From Magnetospirillum sp. (GTDB lineage Bacteria; Pseudomonadota; Alphaproteobacteria; CACIAM-22H2), in the NCBI GenBank assembly GCA_027532905.1, contig JAPZUA010000001.1, positions 599,950 to 663,949 on the forward strand: a DNA stretch of 64,000 nt, in the 5' to 3' direction. The position numbers and the translations under genes are program-made. Shown here one piece after another: positions 44,459-52,841 of the stretch. The notes under the pieces are model-generated. The model searched no databases and had not been told where the DNA came from. It worked only from the letters and a program-made list of their open reading frames with translations. The number at the start of each line of letters is the position of its first letter. Position 1 is the first letter of the stretch.

Positions 44459-45427
44459 ATGGCCGCGAAGGATCATGGCCACGACGACGACCATCACGGC
44501 CACGATCATCACAGCCATGACCACCACGGCCACGGTCATGCGCATCTGCCTGCCAGTTTCGGCCGCGCGTTCGCGATCGGCATTGCGCTCAATCTCGGCT
44601 TTGTGATCGTCGAAGCGGGCTACGGCATTGTCGCCAACTCGATGGCGCTGCTGGCCGATGCGGGCCACAATCTTTCGGACGTGCTAGGCCTATGCGTGGC
44701 GTGGCTTGCGACCGTGCTTGCACGGCGCAGGCCTTCGGCGCGCTACACCTACGGCCTGCGCGCAAGTTCGATCCTTGCGGCCTTGTTCAACGCGGCGTTT
44801 TTGCTCATCGCCGTCGGCGCAATCGCGTGGGAGGCGGCCCAGCGCCTTTTCGATCCTTCAGGCGTGGAAGTGGCGGCCCCCACCGTGATGGCGGTTGCGG
44901 CAATCGGCATTGCGATCAACGGGGCGACCGCGTGGCTGTTCGCGCGCGGGCGCAAAGGCGATCTCAATATCAGGGGTGCTTACCTACACATGCTGGCCGA
45001 CGCCGCGATCTCGGCCGGTGTGGTGGTCGGCGGGCTTGCCGTACTGCTGACAGGCTGGGCCTGGATCGACGGTGCGGTCGGCCTTGCGATCTGTGCGGCG
45101 ATCGTGTGGGGCACCATGGGCTTGCTGCGCGAAAGCGTGGCGTTGTCGCTGGCGGCCGTGCCCGCAAACGTGGACGCGGGCGACGTGCGCGCATTCCTCG
45201 CAAGCCAGCCCGGCGTCGCGGGCCTGCACGATCTGCACATCTGGGCGCTCGGCACCGACCAAACGGCGTTGTCGGCCCATCTCGTGATGCCCGCAGGCCC
45301 GCCCGGCGACGCGTTTTTGGGGGCACTCTGCGCGCAATTGCGCACGCGTTTTTCGATTGCCCACGCGACCATTCAAATCGAGACGGATGCAAGTGCGTGC
45401 GCACTCGCCGCCTGCGGTGCGGCGTAA
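44459..45427 (+). CDS. Cation diffusion facilitator with His-rich N-terminus (CzcD/ZitB-like)
   Basis: This 322-residue inner-membrane exporter starts with a cytoplasmic His/Asp tract of ~28 residues (DHGHDDDHHGHDHHSHDHHG), a metal-binding feature of CzcD/ZitB proteins. Six helices follow with transport-site residues in LLADAGHNLSDVLGL (HxxxD, helix 2) and YLHMLADAAISAG (HxxxD, helix 5). This H-D/H-D set favours zinc, unlike the D-D/H-D set of the other CDF protein at 13.4-14.3 kb. The C-terminal domain contains LHDLHIWALG. Confidence 0.93.
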   Translation: MAAKDHGHDDDHHGHDHHSHDHHGHGHAHLPASFGRAFAIGIALNLGFVIVEAGYGIVANSMALLADAGHNLSDVLGLCVAWLATVLARRRPSARYTYGLRASSILAALFNAAFLLIAVGAIAWEAAQRLFDPSGVEVAAPTVMAVAAIGIAINGATAWLFARGRKGDLNIRGAYLHMLADAAISAGVVVGGLAVLLTGWAWIDGAVGLAICAAIVWGTMGLLRESVALSLAAVPANVDAGDVRAFLASQPGVAGLHDLHIWALGTDQTALSAHLVMPAGPPGDAFLGALCAQLRTRFSIAHATIQIETDASACALAACGAA

Positions 45428-45813
45428 AGCGGCACGCAGGCGCCCGACGCAAAATTTTTTGATCGCGACCTCGGCTCCATCTGGGTCGAGTGGAAGGCGA
45501 TTGGAGGATATGGTAATTTATCCTTTAACAGTATGTTTGCTTAGTTCTTGAAATAAACATTTTCCCGTGCTTTGATCAAGCATCGCTGCTGGGTTTATCC
45601 CCGGCCGCGTCTGCTGTTTGACATGTGAAGAAAGACGAAGCGGATCCCGCTCAAACGCGGGTCTTGCAACATGTAACCTTCAATCGTCGTCGTGGTTACA
45701 TCTATGGAATATCAATGGTTTGATTAGGCGACGGTCGCTGTTTGTCGCGTTTGGTCACCTATTTCGGGCGGTTGGGCCTTGCCCTGGGGCCTGGGCTGGG
45801 GTACCCCCGGGGC
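45428..45813. other. 386-bp non-coding region with hairpins and low GC
   Basis: I see no supported gene here. The segment 45500-45580 is AT-rich compared with both flanks. A TGCTGTTTGACA (45612-45623) resembles the BoxA elements of rRNA leaders. It is followed by a hairpin CCCGC-TCAAAC-GCGGG (45646-45661) and a second hairpin with arms ATGTAACC (45671-45678) and GGTTACAT (45694-45701). A G-tract cluster (45766-45801) precedes the next gene. No rRNA or tRNA sequence was found. Confidence 0.5.
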
Positions 45814-46617
45814 ATGCTTGAAGCTGCTGCCATTGATCAGGTTTCGGCGCGGATTGCCGAGATTGCGGCAACCGCGATCGTGCCGCGTTATCAGGCGTTG
45901 GCGGCGCACGAAATCGCGCTCAAAGGCCCTAGCGACTACGTGACGGCCGCCGATCTCGAGGCCGAAGCGCTGCTCGAGCGCGCGTTGGCCGACATTCTGC
46001 CCGGCAGCGTCGTGGTCGGCGAGGAAGCCGTTGCCAAAAACGCAAACGTGCTCGACCGCCTTGCCGAGGTGGGACCGGTGTGGATCGTCGATCCGCTCGA
46101 CGGTACGGGCAATTTCGCGCAAGGCCGGCGGCCCTTCTGCACGATCGTTGCGTTGGCGATCGCCGGCAAACCCGTGGCGGGCTGGATCTACGAACCGCTC
46201 TCGGGCGATCTTCTGGTTGCGGTGCGCGGGAGCGGTGCGCAGTTTCGGGGCACACCTGCAAAGCTTGCCGGCGGCACGGTCGGGGCGGTCTACGGCAACA
46301 AGCTGCGCAAGCGCGCGGTTGAGAGCGAGCGGTTCGCCGGATTCGTGGACGAGCGCTGTGCGGGTGCGGTCTATCTCGACCTTGCGCGCGGGCGCATCGG
46401 CTTCGGCGTGTTCACGCGCGCATTGCCGTGGGACCATGCGGCCGGCTGCCTTGCCGTTGCCGAGATGGGCGGCGTGTCCGCCTTCATGGACGACCGCAGC
46501 GCCTACGACGTGCGCCGCCATGTGGGGCCTCTGCTGCAGGCGGCAACGCAAGAAGCGTGGGACGATATCGCTTCCGTGCTGGCCGATCAGGAAAACGCCG
46601 CGAGCAACGCACCGTAG
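45814..46617 (+). CDS. Inositol-monophosphatase-family phosphatase
   Basis: This 267-residue Mg-dependent sugar-phosphate phosphatase has VVGEEAV (metal Glu, residues ~69-75), WIVDPLDGTGNFAQG (~91-105, the DPxDGT metal motif) and LPWDHAAGCLAVAEMGG (~210-226, the WDxAAG motif). The ATG at 45814 is chosen; a TTG 24 codons upstream would add an atypical Gly/Leu-rich leader. Substrates in the family include inositol phosphate, histidinol phosphate and fructose bisphosphate. Its last 31 bp overlap the 3' end of the opposite-strand transporter. Confidence 0.88.
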   Translation: MLEAAAIDQVSARIAEIAATAIVPRYQALAAHEIALKGPSDYVTAADLEAEALLERALADILPGSVVVGEEAVAKNANVLDRLAEVGPVWIVDPLDGTGNFAQGRRPFCTIVALAIAGKPVAGWIYEPLSGDLLVAVRGSGAQFRGTPAKLAGGTVGAVYGNKLRKRAVESERFAGFVDERCAGAVYLDLARGRIGFGVFTRALPWDHAAGCLAVAEMGGVSAFMDDRSAYDVRRHVGPLLQAATQEAWDDIASVLADQENAASNAP

Positions 46618-48056
46618 GCGGCCAAGCATACGACCGCCCACGGCAGATTCCAGCGCGCGAAGATGGTCGGGTTACGGCCCAGAATGCGGCCCAGAATCAT
46701 CGAGCCGCCCGAATAGGGCGACAGGGTTGCCGACAAAGCCCAGCCGACCTGGATCGCAAGTACGAGCCCGAGGGCGGACAGCGGCGAGGCCTGCATGCCG
46801 AGCACAGCACCGCCCGCGATCGCACTCGTGATCAGCGCCACAATGCCGAATTGCGAGCCCACGATGATGAAGAGAGCGATCGCAAGGGCCAGCACCGGGC
46901 CCGGCAAGGCGAGCGCATCGAGCAAGGCCGACACGCCGAGGCTTTTGAGCAGGACCGCAAGTGTGACGCCCAAAGCGCTCGAGGCCCCCAGCACCACCTG
47001 TTCGCCGCGCATGTCCGGTACGTAAGCCGCAACATGGCGGCGCAGGCGCAAGCCCCAGATGCTGGTGGCACGCACGAAACCTAGATTCGCATACTGCAAC
47101 CAGAGCCAGCAGAGGGCGAACAAGGCGGCGACCCAGGCAATCGCCTCGACCATGCCCATGCCGCTGACCGCTTTAAGCGTGAGCACGCTCGCCACCAGGC
47201 CCGCGATGATGAACAGCATCGGGGCTGCCTGGCGTGCGGGCGGGATAGGTTCGGTTCGCGGCGGGGCGCGGCGTTTGGACGGCGGCCAACGGACGCGGTC
47301 GACCGCCCAGCCGATCGCGATGAAGAGCGCCGCCATCGCTGCTGCGGGCGGGCCCATGTCGAACCAACTCACGCCCGGCACCATCGCCAGCGAAAACGCC
47401 ACCGAGATCGCCATCGGCGACCATACGAGCATGCTGAAAAAGCCCTGCAGCAGCGCTACGTTCATGCGCTCCTCGCGAATCGCCACAATGCCGGCGTCGC
47501 CGCCCGCCGCCTGCAGCGTGTTGGCTCGGTTCACGAGCGTGCCGAGCAGCGTGACCGCCCCCATATTGAGGGCGATGCCGAAACCGTGGCCGCCGAGGGC
47601 GAGCGCCAAAAAGCGCCGGCTCGGCGATTGGGCGATGAGCCAAGCGCCGCAGCGCCGCACGGCCGCCGAGGTGCGCGCGGCATCGCGCAGCAGGCCAAGC
47701 GCCGTGAGCAAAGCCACGAACACCGTGGCGCGGTCCAAGGCGGTGCCCAGAGTCTGCGGCCAATGCGGATCGAGCCACACGACCGGCACGCAACTGCCCA
47801 ACGCCGCTGCCGCGAAGATCCGTTCGGTCGCACGCATGCGGGCAGCAATCGCCACCAGCCATAGCGCCAAAAGCGGCAAGGTGAGCGGGCGCAAAACGGC
47901 AAAACCGACCGCCGTCTGCAGCAGGGTTGCGAATGTAAGCGCCACCGGCAGCCAAACGGCCAAGCGGTCGGCCAAACCATGTGGAGGAATAGGACGCGGC
48001 ACGAGAAAGCCAGTGTCGCGCGGCAAACCGCAGGCTGGCAAGAGGGGTGCCTCCAC
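46587..48056 (-). CDS. Polytopic membrane transporter, family not certain (ion-transporter-like)
   Basis: This ~489-residue protein has about twelve hydrophobic segments, symmetrically grouped around a basic loop (VDRVRWPPSKRRAPPRTEP) near the middle. Repeated features such as NMGAVTLLGTLVNR and ALSATLSPYSGGSMILGR resemble the re-entrant regions of the ion-transporter superfamily (citrate, gluconate and C4-dicarboxylate carriers), but I cannot place it. The start is ambiguous between GTG 48056, GTG 48002 and an ATG at 48095 that would overlap the divergent rlmM start. The substrate is unknown. Confidence 0.65.
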   Translation of the reverse strand: MEAPLLPACGLPRDTGFLVPRPIPPHGLADRLAVWLPVALTFATLLQTAVGFAVLRPLTLPLLALWLVAIAARMRATERIFAAAALGSCVPVVWLDPHWPQTLGTALDRATVFVALLTALGLLRDAARTSAAVRRCGAWLIAQSPSRRFLALALGGHGFGIALNMGAVTLLGTLVNRANTLQAAGGDAGIVAIREERMNVALLQGFFSMLVWSPMAISVAFSLAMVPGVSWFDMGPPAAAMAALFIAIGWAVDRVRWPPSKRRAPPRTEPIPPARQAAPMLFIIAGLVASVLTLKAVSGMGMVEAIAWVAALFALCWLWLQYANLGFVRATSIWGLRLRRHVAAYVPDMRGEQVVLGASSALGVTLAVLLKSLGVSALLDALALPGPVLALAIALFIIVGSQFGIVALITSAIAGGAVLGMQASPLSALGLVLAIQVGWALSATLSPYSGGSMILGRILGRNPTIFARWNLPWAVVCLAAYGALLAAFS

Positions 48057-48076
48057 GCCTATAGTCCGGCCCGCAA

Positions 48077-48973
48077 ATGACGCAGATCGCCGCATATCTC
48101 GCCGCCGAAGGCTTCGTGGAACCGCTGCGCGAAGAGCTCGGCACCGTCGTCGCCGAATATGGGCGCCTGCTGATGGCGGAAGGGCCGCCGCGGGCCGCCG
48201 CCTGGGCACAAAATGTGTGGCGCAATCCGCGCGAAATTCCGATCGTGTCGATCGGCGACGGGGTCAAGGCCTTGCGCGCGCTGCAGCGCAACTGGGCATA
48301 CCTGCCGCATCTCGCCCACCGCCGCGGGGCGTTGATCCAGGAGGGCTTGCCGAAAGTATCGGGCAAGCCGCTCGAATTCGGCACCTTCCCGCCGGCAGCC
48401 CCCATGGGGTCCTGGATGCTGCTCGCCCCCGATCGGCTTCTTGCAAGCCCCGATTGCAGCAGCGCCTTCGCGCACGGCGAATGCCGCTTCGTCGAGGATC
48501 GCAGCGGCCCGCCGAGCCGGGCCTATCTGAAGCTCTGGGAAGCGCTGACGCTCGCGGGCGAAATGCCGCAGCCGGGCCAGCGTTGCGTCGATCTGGGTGC
48601 ATCGCCCGGCGGCTGGAGCTGGGTGCTCGCCAAGCTCGGCGCTTCCGTGCTCGCGGTCGACAAGGCGCCGCTCGATGAGAATGTGATGGCCCTGCCCGGC
48701 ATCGAATGGCGCCAGGCAAGCGCCTTCGCCCTCGAGCCCGCCGAGATCGGCCCGGTCGATTGGCTGTTCAGCGATGTGATCTGCTATCCGGCGCGGCTCT
48801 ACGAACTCGTGCAGCGCTGGCGCGAATCAGGTCTCGCCCGCCGTATCGTGTGCACGCTCAAATTCCAGGGCGCCACCGACCACGAAACCGCGCAGCGTTT
48901 CGCGGCGATCCCGGGCAGCCGCCTGCGGCATCTGTTCCACAACAAACACGAGCTGTGCTGGTCGTCGTTTTAG
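48077..48973 (+). CDS. rlmM: RlmM-like 23S rRNA 2'-O-ribose methyltransferase (FtsJ/RrmJ fold)
   Basis: This 298-residue protein has an N-terminal THUMP-like region and a C-terminal Rossmann methyltransferase. The SAM motif is VDLGASPGGWSWVLAKLG (~residues 172-189). The K-D-K-E tetrad of 2'-O-methyltransferases is visible in SRAYLKLWEA, WLFSDVICYP, CTLKFQG and NKHELCW. E. coli RlmM modifies C2498 of 23S rRNA; this one is shorter than the ~360 residues of enteric versions. Its stop overlaps that of the convergent epimerase gene. Confidence 0.85.
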   Translation: MTQIAAYLAAEGFVEPLREELGTVVAEYGRLLMAEGPPRAAAWAQNVWRNPREIPIVSIGDGVKALRALQRNWAYLPHLAHRRGALIQEGLPKVSGKPLEFGTFPPAAPMGSWMLLAPDRLLASPDCSSAFAHGECRFVEDRSGPPSRAYLKLWEALTLAGEMPQPGQRCVDLGASPGGWSWVLAKLGASVLAVDKAPLDENVMALPGIEWRQASAFALEPAEIGPVDWLFSDVICYPARLYELVQRWRESGLARRIVCTLKFQGATDHETAQRFAAIPGSRLRHLFHNKHELCWSSF

Positions 48974-49899
48974 GTCGCAGTACGGCGCAGCCAGTCCAAC
49001 GTCGCCTCGAGCCCCGCTTCGAGGCTCGTGTGCGGCGCCCAGCCCAAGGACCGCAGCCGCGTGCAGTCGCTGAGCGAGAGCCGGATGTCGCCCGCGCGCG
49101 GAGGGGCGAACGCCGGATCTGCGTTCGAGCGCGCCAAGCGCTGCAGCAGCCGCGCCAAATCGAGCACGCTGGTGGCATGGCCCGTGCCCACGTTGAACAC
49201 CGGCGCCGAAACGGAAGCTGCGTCGAGCCCCTTGCGCAAGGCGGCCACCACGTCGGCCACGTACACAAAGTCGCGCGCTTGGCCGCCGTCGCCCTGGATC
49301 GTGCAGGCCTGGCCCTTCTGCACGCGGGCCGCAAAGATCGAGATCACGCCCGAATAGGGGCTGGCCGGATCCTGGCGCGGGCCGAACACGTTGAAGAAAC
49401 GGAAGCCCGCACTCGGCACGCCGTGCACGAGCCCCGCCACGTGCGCATGCAGCTCGCAGCCCAATTTGTCTGCCCCGTAGGCCGACAGAGGCTTGGTCGC
49501 ACTATCTTCGGCCAGCGGCAACTTCGGATTGTTGCCGTAGACCGCCGCCGACGACGCGTAGACGACCGGAATGCCGCCATCCGCACGGCGCGCCGCATCG
49601 AACACATGGATGGTGCCGGTCAAGTTCGTGCGATGCGTGCCCGGCCAATCTTCGGTGCTGCGCTGCACCGACGCTATCGCCGCCAGATGCACGATGCCGT
49701 CCATGCCTTCGGCGGCAGCAGCGACTGCCGCAGCGTCGCCGACATCGCCCACGACGAGTTCGGCGCGCGCATCGAGATTGGCGCGCTTGCCGGTCGAAAG
49801 ATCGTCGAGCACGCGCACGCGATGGCCAGCGCCAAGCAAAGCGTCGCACAGATGCGAGCCGATGAAGCCGGCACCGCCGGTCACGAGATATTTCGCCAT
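48970..49899 (-). CDS. pelX: NAD-dependent sugar-nucleotide C4-epimerase (PelX/GalE-like)
   Basis: This 309-residue extended SDR has VTGGAGFIGSHLCDALL (NAD-binding, residues ~5-21), SSAAVYGN and catalytic YGADK (Tyr-x3-Lys). FNVFGPRQDPASPYSGVI and RDFVYVADVVAAL are hallmarks of UDP-hexose and UDP-HexNAc 4-epimerases. It starts 3 bp after pelG in the same direction and is the last gene of the Pel operon. In Pseudomonas protegens, PelX is a UDP-GlcNAc 4-epimerase feeding Pel polymer synthesis. The same role, supplying UDP-GalNAc, is inferred here from position. Confidence 0.8.
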   Translation of the reverse strand: MAKYLVTGGAGFIGSHLCDALLGAGHRVRVLDDLSTGKRANLDARAELVVGDVGDAAAVAAAAEGMDGIVHLAAIASVQRSTEDWPGTHRTNLTGTIHVFDAARRADGGIPVVYASSAAVYGNNPKLPLAEDSATKPLSAYGADKLGCELHAHVAGLVHGVPSAGFRFFNVFGPRQDPASPYSGVISIFAARVQKGQACTIQGDGGQARDFVYVADVVAALRKGLDAASVSAPVFNVGTGHATSVLDLARLLQRLARSNADPAFAPPRAGDIRLSLSDCTRLRSLGWAPHTSLEAGLEATLDWLRRTAT

Positions 49900-49902
49900 G
49901 GA

Positions 49903-51294
49903 TCAGTCTGCCTTGTGCGCGCGGATCGAGGGGTTGGATTCGACGAAGGAGAGATAGGGAAGGTTCGCGAGCTTGCGCAGCATGATCGTGTAGGCAAGCA
50001 TGAAGCTCGCAAGTGCCGACGCGAAATAGCCGTAGCCGTACCAGGTGAAGCCCGCATAAAGAGAGAGCGCGGTGCACAATGCGTTGGAGGCGAGGAAGAA
50101 CAGCGTGATCTTGAGGGCGAGCATGCGCAGATCGAAATAGGCGAACACGATCAGCACGAACAGCAACAGCGAATGAAACAAAGCGCCCAGCACGCCGAGG
50201 CGGAACATGCCCATCTCGGCAAAGCTCACGCCGAGGGCGGTGAAGATCGTGGGGGCCAGCAGGATCGCGAGATAGGTGATGGCGCCTTGCAGCACCACGA
50301 GGATACGGAAGCCCTCGCCCACCGTGTCGATAAGGTCAAGCTGGGCCGCCCGGATCCGCGCCCATGTACCGTGGCCGCGGATCTGCGCGAAGAAGGCCAT
50401 GTAGCGTTCGAAGAACGCGGTTTCGACGATCAGCACGAACAGCGCCATCGCGGGCAGGATCGTCATGTAGGCGAGGAACATCGCACTGTCGTAGAGCGGA
50501 TACGACACGAGTGCCCCCGCCTCGACCGTGCGGTCGGGCTCGAGCCACATGATCCATTTGTCGACCCAGATCGCCATATTGTAGGCAAGGGCCGTCAGCG
50601 CCAGATCCCAATAGCGCTTGAAATACGGCGCAAAGCCGAGCGGGTTCAGCACGGGATACGGATATTCGGCGAAGATGCGCGCCACGAGCGCGTAGAGCAC
50701 GATGCAAAGCCCGATCGTGAAACCCGACAGGAGCCCGGCAGCCCCGAACTTGCCGAGCACGATGCCCGCCGCGAGCCCCGAGCCCATACCGACCAGGAAC
50801 GCAGTCGTGATGGTGCGGAAATCCTTGAGCGTGGAAAGAAACACGCCAGCGATCCACAAGGCACCCGTCACGAGATAGCTTGCGATCGCGGCCAAGCGCA
50901 CTTCGAGCGGGGCGTCGATCGCAAAGCCGTAGAGCCCGACCACGAACGGCAGTTGGATCGCCGCCATCATGCCGAGTGCGCCCAGCAGCATGCCGGGGCC
51001 TTCGCTCACATTGCGCACGTAGATCTGGTCGGCGAGATAGCGCGTCACCACGATCGCGACGGGGCCGGTCAAGGTCAGCGAGAAGCCGAAATTGTAGATC
51101 ACGACGATGCGGAAGATCGCCACGTCCTGGTCGGCAGCAAGATCGGTCGCAACGATCGACAAAGTGCCGAGGCACAGGATCGTCACAAGCCACGGGCCTG
51201 CGGCCACCAACGTCGCGTGCATGAAGGCGCGCAGCGTACCGAGCACGTCGTCGCGCCTGGCGAGGTCCCGCAGCGAGAAGCCGATCCCTGCCAT
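49903..51294 (-). CDS. pelG: Pel exopolysaccharide Wzx-like inner-membrane protein
   Basis: This 463-residue polytopic protein has about twelve helices. It begins MAGIGFSLRDLARRDDVLGT, the signature start of PelG, and has YNFGFSLTLTGPVAIVVTRYLAD and VETAFFERYMAFF, both family-conserved. PelG works with PelD, PelE and PelF in the inner-membrane complex that polymerises and exports the sugar chain. The length matches PelG of Pseudomonas (~456). Its start overlaps the pelF stop by one base. Confidence 0.94.
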   Translation of the reverse strand: MAGIGFSLRDLARRDDVLGTLRAFMHATLVAAGPWLVTILCLGTLSIVATDLAADQDVAIFRIVVIYNFGFSLTLTGPVAIVVTRYLADQIYVRNVSEGPGMLLGALGMMAAIQLPFVVGLYGFAIDAPLEVRLAAIASYLVTGALWIAGVFLSTLKDFRTITTAFLVGMGSGLAAGIVLGKFGAAGLLSGFTIGLCIVLYALVARIFAEYPYPVLNPLGFAPYFKRYWDLALTALAYNMAIWVDKWIMWLEPDRTVEAGALVSYPLYDSAMFLAYMTILPAMALFVLIVETAFFERYMAFFAQIRGHGTWARIRAAQLDLIDTVGEGFRILVVLQGAITYLAILLAPTIFTALGVSFAEMGMFRLGVLGALFHSLLLFVLIVFAYFDLRMLALKITLFFLASNALCTALSLYAGFTWYGYGYFASALASFMLAYTIMLRKLANLPYLSFVESNPSIRAHKAD

Positions 51295-52841
51295 CAGGCC
51301 GCCTCGCTGCCAGTACGCGAAACCGCTTTGGTCGGCGCATCGCGGTAGCTTTCGTAGAGCGTGCGGTAGATGCCGTCGATGGTCTTTTTGTTGTAGTAGA
51401 GCTCGACGCGCCGCTTGATGGCGGCGGCGCAGCGCGCATGCCAGGCTTTGTCGCGCAGCAGGCGCGCAAGCGCACGGCCCGTCGCGGCCGGATCGGCAAG
51501 CCCGGTGATCTCGCCGCCGGGTCCAAGTGTTTCGGCTTCGTCGCTGCGCCCTTCGAGCATCTCGCGGCACGCACCCACATCGGTCGCCACGGTGGGCACG
51601 CCGGCCGCCCCGCCTTCGAGGATCACGAGCGGCTGGGCTTCGGACACCGAGGTGAGAGCAAGCGCATCGATGCGGCCGAGCCAGTCGGTGAGCTTCTGCC
51701 TTCCCATGAAGCGCAGCGTGCTTTCGAGGCCGAGAATGCGCACGAGATCGCGGCACTCGGCCGCGTAAGCGGGATCTTCGTCCTCGGGCCCGAGTACCAG
51801 GGCTTCGACGTCGGGCACCTCGCGCTTCACGGCGGCCACGGCACGGATGAAGGTTTTGACGTCTTTGATGGGTACGACGCGGCCGATCAGCGCAACAGTG
51901 GGCTTCCGCCCTTCGTCGGCGCGCGGCACGGCCGCATAGGCGTCGTAGTCGATGCCGTTGGGGATCACGCGCAAGCGCTCAAGCGGCGCGCCGTCGCGCC
52001 GCTGCATGGCTTGGTTGCCTTCGTAGAGGGTCACGATGGCGCTTGCGGTCGAATAGATCGCGCGCGAATAGGCCACGAACGTGTCGATCCACAGATCCTT
52101 GAGATCGCGCCGCGAGCGGTCGACCGCCAGCATGCGCGGCCGGTTCGCCGACAGCCAATCGGCCATCGTGATCTCGATGCGCCGCTCGTTGGTGTAGATG
52201 CCGTGCTCGGTCACGAAACATGGCCGCCCGGTTTCGAGGTGCGCACGTGCGGCCATCAAACCCGCATAGCCGGTCGATATCGTATGGTACACGCGCGCCT
52301 GCGGCAGCGGTGCGAGCAAGGCCGCAAACAGCCCGCCGAGCTGCGCGCGCCACGTCCAGAAATAGTCGAGAAACGAGCAGTCTGGCACGCTTGCATGGTA
52401 CATGCGCACAAGCGCGTTCCACGCGGTCTGCGAATTGAGCAGCGTCTCGGCCCCGAGCCGCGTGCGATAGGGTGCCACAAGCTCGACGATGCGCGCGAGA
52501 TCGGAAATGCCGCCGCGCGCCTGGATCGCGAGCAGCGAAGGCTCGAGTGCATCGAACAGCTTCTTCAAACCGCGCACATGCTTAGGCCCCGCCGCAGGTT
52601 GCTGCAGATACACATGCGTGAGGCCGACCACGTTGTCGGCGATCGGATATTTGAACGCGCGCGCGCGCCGGTCGGCCAGCAGCGCCACGCAATGGAAGGT
52701 CAGATGGGGCTGCGCGCGAATGAGGTCGTTCACCCACGTGGACACGCCGCCCGACACGTACGGGTACGTACCTTCGAGCAGCAGACACACATCCGCGCTC
52801 GGGAAGTTCGCAAAATCGACTCCGGGCTCCGCGATGCTCAT
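51294..52841 (-). CDS. pelF: Pel exopolysaccharide glycosyltransferase (GT4)
   Basis: This 515-residue cytoplasmic GT-B enzyme has PelF-specific N-terminal sequence DVCLLLEGTYPYVSGGVSTW (residues ~18-37), then VYHTISTGYAGLMAAR, TEHGIYTNERRIEI, VIPNGIDYD and the retaining-GT motif SVSEAQPLVILEG (E-x7-E). It polymerises a UDP-linked HexNAc precursor, GalNAc/GalN-rich in P. aeruginosa. It overlaps pelE by 4 bp and pelG by 1 bp. Confidence 0.95.
   Translation of the reverse strand: MSIAEPGVDFANFPSADVCLLLEGTYPYVSGGVSTWVNDLIRAQPHLTFHCVALLADRRARAFKYPIADNVVGLTHVYLQQPAAGPKHVRGLKKLFDALEPSLLAIQARGGISDLARIVELVAPYRTRLGAETLLNSQTAWNALVRMYHASVPDCSFLDYFWTWRAQLGGLFAALLAPLPQARVYHTISTGYAGLMAARAHLETGRPCFVTEHGIYTNERRIEITMADWLSANRPRMLAVDRSRRDLKDLWIDTFVAYSRAIYSTASAIVTLYEGNQAMQRRDGAPLERLRVIPNGIDYDAYAAVPRADEGRKPTVALIGRVVPIKDVKTFIRAVAAVKREVPDVEALVLGPEDEDPAYAAECRDLVRILGLESTLRFMGRQKLTDWLGRIDALALTSVSEAQPLVILEGGAAGVPTVATDVGACREMLEGRSDEAETLGPGGEITGLADPAATGRALARLLRDKAWHARCAAAIKRRVELYYNKKTIDGIYRTLYESYRDAPTKAVSRTGSEAA

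Noticed and set aside
45611..45701. Possible tRNA or rRNA fragment
   Set aside because: The hairpins do not form a cloverleaf, there is no acceptor stem or TTC arm, and no rRNA sequence adjoins; only a BoxA-like motif remains.
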